From NCBI GenBank assembly GCA_022819945.1, contig JAJEGI010000015.1:120865-184864 (forward strand): a stretch of 64,000 nt of DNA, given 5' to 3'. The notes below the pieces were generated by a model. It saw only the letters and a program-made list of their open reading frames with translations. It searched no databases and was not told the origin of the DNA. Positions 62,180 to 64,000 of the stretch are shown in pieces; positions within the stretch are counted from its first letter, which is position 1; the number at the start of each line of letters is the position of its first letter. Made by a program: the position numbers and the translations under genes. Source of the DNA: Candidatus Poribacteria bacterium. GTDB lineage: Bacteria > Poribacteria > WGA-4E > WGA-3G.

Positions 62180-64000
62180 ATTTCCATCTCGTAATCGAGA
62201 TACTTTTCTTTTCAAGTCAGTAGGGTCAGTAGGGACAGACAGGCATAAGACCCTCAAGATGTTTCAATCTCGTAATCGAGATGCTTTTCTTTTTAAGTTT
62301 TTGCTAAAATAAGAGAAACCACACATTCAAGGAGAGTTTCCATCTCGTAATCGAGATACTTTTCTTTTCAAGCAACGCCACGAGGCACTGGAGACCTTCC
62401 TCGACCGACTGCTGTTTCAATCTCGTAATCGAGATACTTTTCTTTTCAAGACAGCGTCCTCACGCATGGTAGCATCCCGAATATCGTCCGTTTCCATCTC
62501 GTAATCGAGATACTTTTCTTTTCAAGGCTCGAGGACATTTTTTTTGGGCAAGGGTCTGGGTCGAGTTTCCATCTCGTAATCGAGATACTTTTCTTTTCAA
62601 GTAACCTGTGGGACTCGCCTTATCGCAAAGAATACCATTGTTTCCATCTCGTAATCGAGATACTTTTCTTTTCAAGTCGTATTCAAAGTTATCCGTCATC
62701 ATCATCTCAATAGTTTCCATCTCGTAATCGAGATACTTTTCTTTTCAAGCTGCAACCGCGAAGATCACGGGAAACTTACCTATGGCAACGTTTCCATCTC
62801 GTAATCGAGATACTTTTCTTTTCAAGTGAACAGAGAACCCGTCTCGGTTTTGTACGATATTGAGTTTCAATCTCGTAATCGAGATACTTTTCTTTTCAAG
62901 TCTAAAATAAGGTGCCCCTGAAGTTACGGAAGCTGTTTTGTTTCAATCTCGTAATCGAGATACTTTTCTTTTCAAGCCACAGAACTTATGATAGACCGTT
63001 CCCACTGAATAAGATCGCCAGTTTCAATCTCGTAATCGAGATACTTTTCTTTTCAAGAGAATTGGGAACTCTCGAAACTCACCGAGACGTTGGGTTTCAA
63101 TCTCGTAATCGAGATACTTTTCTTTTCAAGTCTCGTAAGCACCTCGTGTCAGCCCTGTCAATGAATGTTTCAATCTCGTAATCGAGATACTTTTCTTTTC
63201 AAGTTTAAGGAGAAACGATCTCATTCTAAATGTTTCAGGGTCAATGAATGTTTCAATCTCGTAATCGAGATACTTTTCTTTTCAAGAATCAAGAACTTCA
63301 GACCATCGAAGATAAGTTGGGTGAGTTTCAATCTCGTAATCGAGATACTTTTCTTTTCAAGCGCAGCAGTACAGCCGTCTAACGATGTGCAGCCCTCGGC
63401 AGTTTCAATCTCGTAATCGAGATACTTTTCTTTTCAAGACCGCGAACCACCACGCGTGTTGAAGTCGCTGTTGGTTTCAATCTCGTAATCGAGATACTTT
63501 TCTTTTCAAGTCAAGAATCGACATTTCCTCTACATGATCTTTCGGTCTGGTTTCAATCTCGTAATCGAGATACTTTTCTTTTCAAGGAGATGTATGGTGG
63601 TATTCAAATCCTGAATCTCAGGGTTTCAATCTCGTAATCGAGATACTTTTCTTTTCAAGGACTTTCTTGATGGTGGGGATGTGATTTACCCGACTGTTTC
63701 AATCTCGTAATCGAGATACTTTTCTTTTCAAGTGTAATAATTTTCGGTGTGCCGCATAACCCAGCGCACAGTTTCAATCTCGTAATCGAGATACTTTTCT
63801 TTTCAAGACCCATCAGCCGCAGTGTCAGCGACGACACCGGCACCGCCAGTTTCAATCTCGTAATCGAGATACTTTTCTTTTCAAGTATAACTTATCAACT
63901 CGCTCTGGATAAACACTGTGCCAGTTTCAATCTCGTAATCGAGATACTTTTCTTTTCAAGACTGGATGTACATCTTGAATCTCAAAATCCGAATTGGGAT
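62180..64000 (-). CRISPR. CRISPR array, 24 repeats in view, continuing past the right edge
   Basis: A 37-base repeat (on plus strand starts GTTTCAATCTCGTAATCGAG and ends ACTTTTCTTTTCAAG) occurs 24 times from 62180 to 63960, with 23 full spacers of 35-46 bases; the last 40 bases are a further spacer cut by the edge. On the minus strand the repeat contains the stem TCTCG ATTA CGAGA and ends in GATTGAAAC, giving an ATTGAAAC-like 5' handle as in many type I and III systems. The variant GTTTCC occurs in repeats 1, 3 and 5-9; repeat 1 also lacks the initial G, and repeat 2 has two other changes. Decay at the left end suggests the leader lies to the right, outside the window, and transcription runs leftward. 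No cas genes are visible, so the subtype is open. Confidence 0.98.

Noticed and set aside
62460-62720. ORF with repeated LKRKVSRLRDGN motif
   Set aside because: The repeated peptide is only the CRISPR repeat read in one frame; the same holds for the ORFs at 62912, 63165 and 63655 and for part of 62130.
62110-64000. cas genes next to the array
   Set aside because: None present in the window; the only neighbouring gene is hsdM.
1-64000. tRNA, rRNA or riboswitch genes
   Set aside because: I read the intergenic regions on both strands and saw no cloverleaf, rRNA-like or riboswitch-like stretch I could support.

Overview
The window looks like chromosomal DNA of an uncultivated Gram-negative bacterium. 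The gene mix resembles what I associate with Candidatus Poribacteria and similar sponge or soil lineages: a TonB-dependent receptor, lipoproteins, many exported WD40 and TPR proteins, a phytanoyl-CoA dioxygenase-like protein, a ThuA-like protein, a sulfatase-fold enzyme and a Gfo/Idh oxidoreductase. That placement is an inference; no rRNA or tRNA gene is present to anchor it.

Layout. 1-13.4 kb is mostly housekeeping: a truncated TonB receptor gene, a basic/acidic protein with a tiny basic partner, a nitroreductase with a PfkB kinase, a LeuB-type dehydrogenase, a methyltransferase, a YchF-type ATPase, and the operon tyrA-cmk-plsC. 13.4-18 kb holds two long TPR proteins. 18.5-36.7 kb is the most striking coding region: eight paralogous secreted WD40 beta-propeller genes, seven of them consecutive and probably co-transcribed, interrupted only by a lipoprotein gene and an FNR-type reductase gene. 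The last paralog has one propeller and two copies of an unrecognised module of about 140 residues where its siblings have a second propeller. 36.7-48.3 kb carries a sulfatase-fold enzyme, pyrF, a RelE-type toxin with an unusually long partner, argH, PhyH, ThuA, an amidohydrolase and malate synthase G. 48.8-51.9 kb holds a Gfo/Idh oxidoreductase and hflK-hflC.

52-64 kb is a defence region. A type I restriction-modification system (hsdM, hsdS, hsdR, all minus strand) has a cassette of Uma2 nuclease, DUF3696-type AAA ATPase and PIN-like protein between hsdM and hsdS. A 51-base remnant of an hsdM 3' end lies at the far side of that cassette, which suggests an insertion with duplication or replacement of hsdM. 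A CRISPR array with 24 repeats in view begins 70 bases beyond hsdM and runs off the right edge. Repeat sequence and repeat decay both suggest transcription leftward, toward hsdM. No cas gene is in the window.

Throughout the intergenic DNA lies a family of short non-autonomous transposon-like elements (five copies, 142-232 bp) with terminal inverted repeats CAGGGGTATTTAGTTTT / CAGGGCGATTTAGTTTT, a GGAGCGAGC-type core hairpin and 9-10 bp target duplications. A second family with related ends is inserted inside the hsd locus. No transposase is in the window. Several strong sigma-70-like promoters could be read and are listed.
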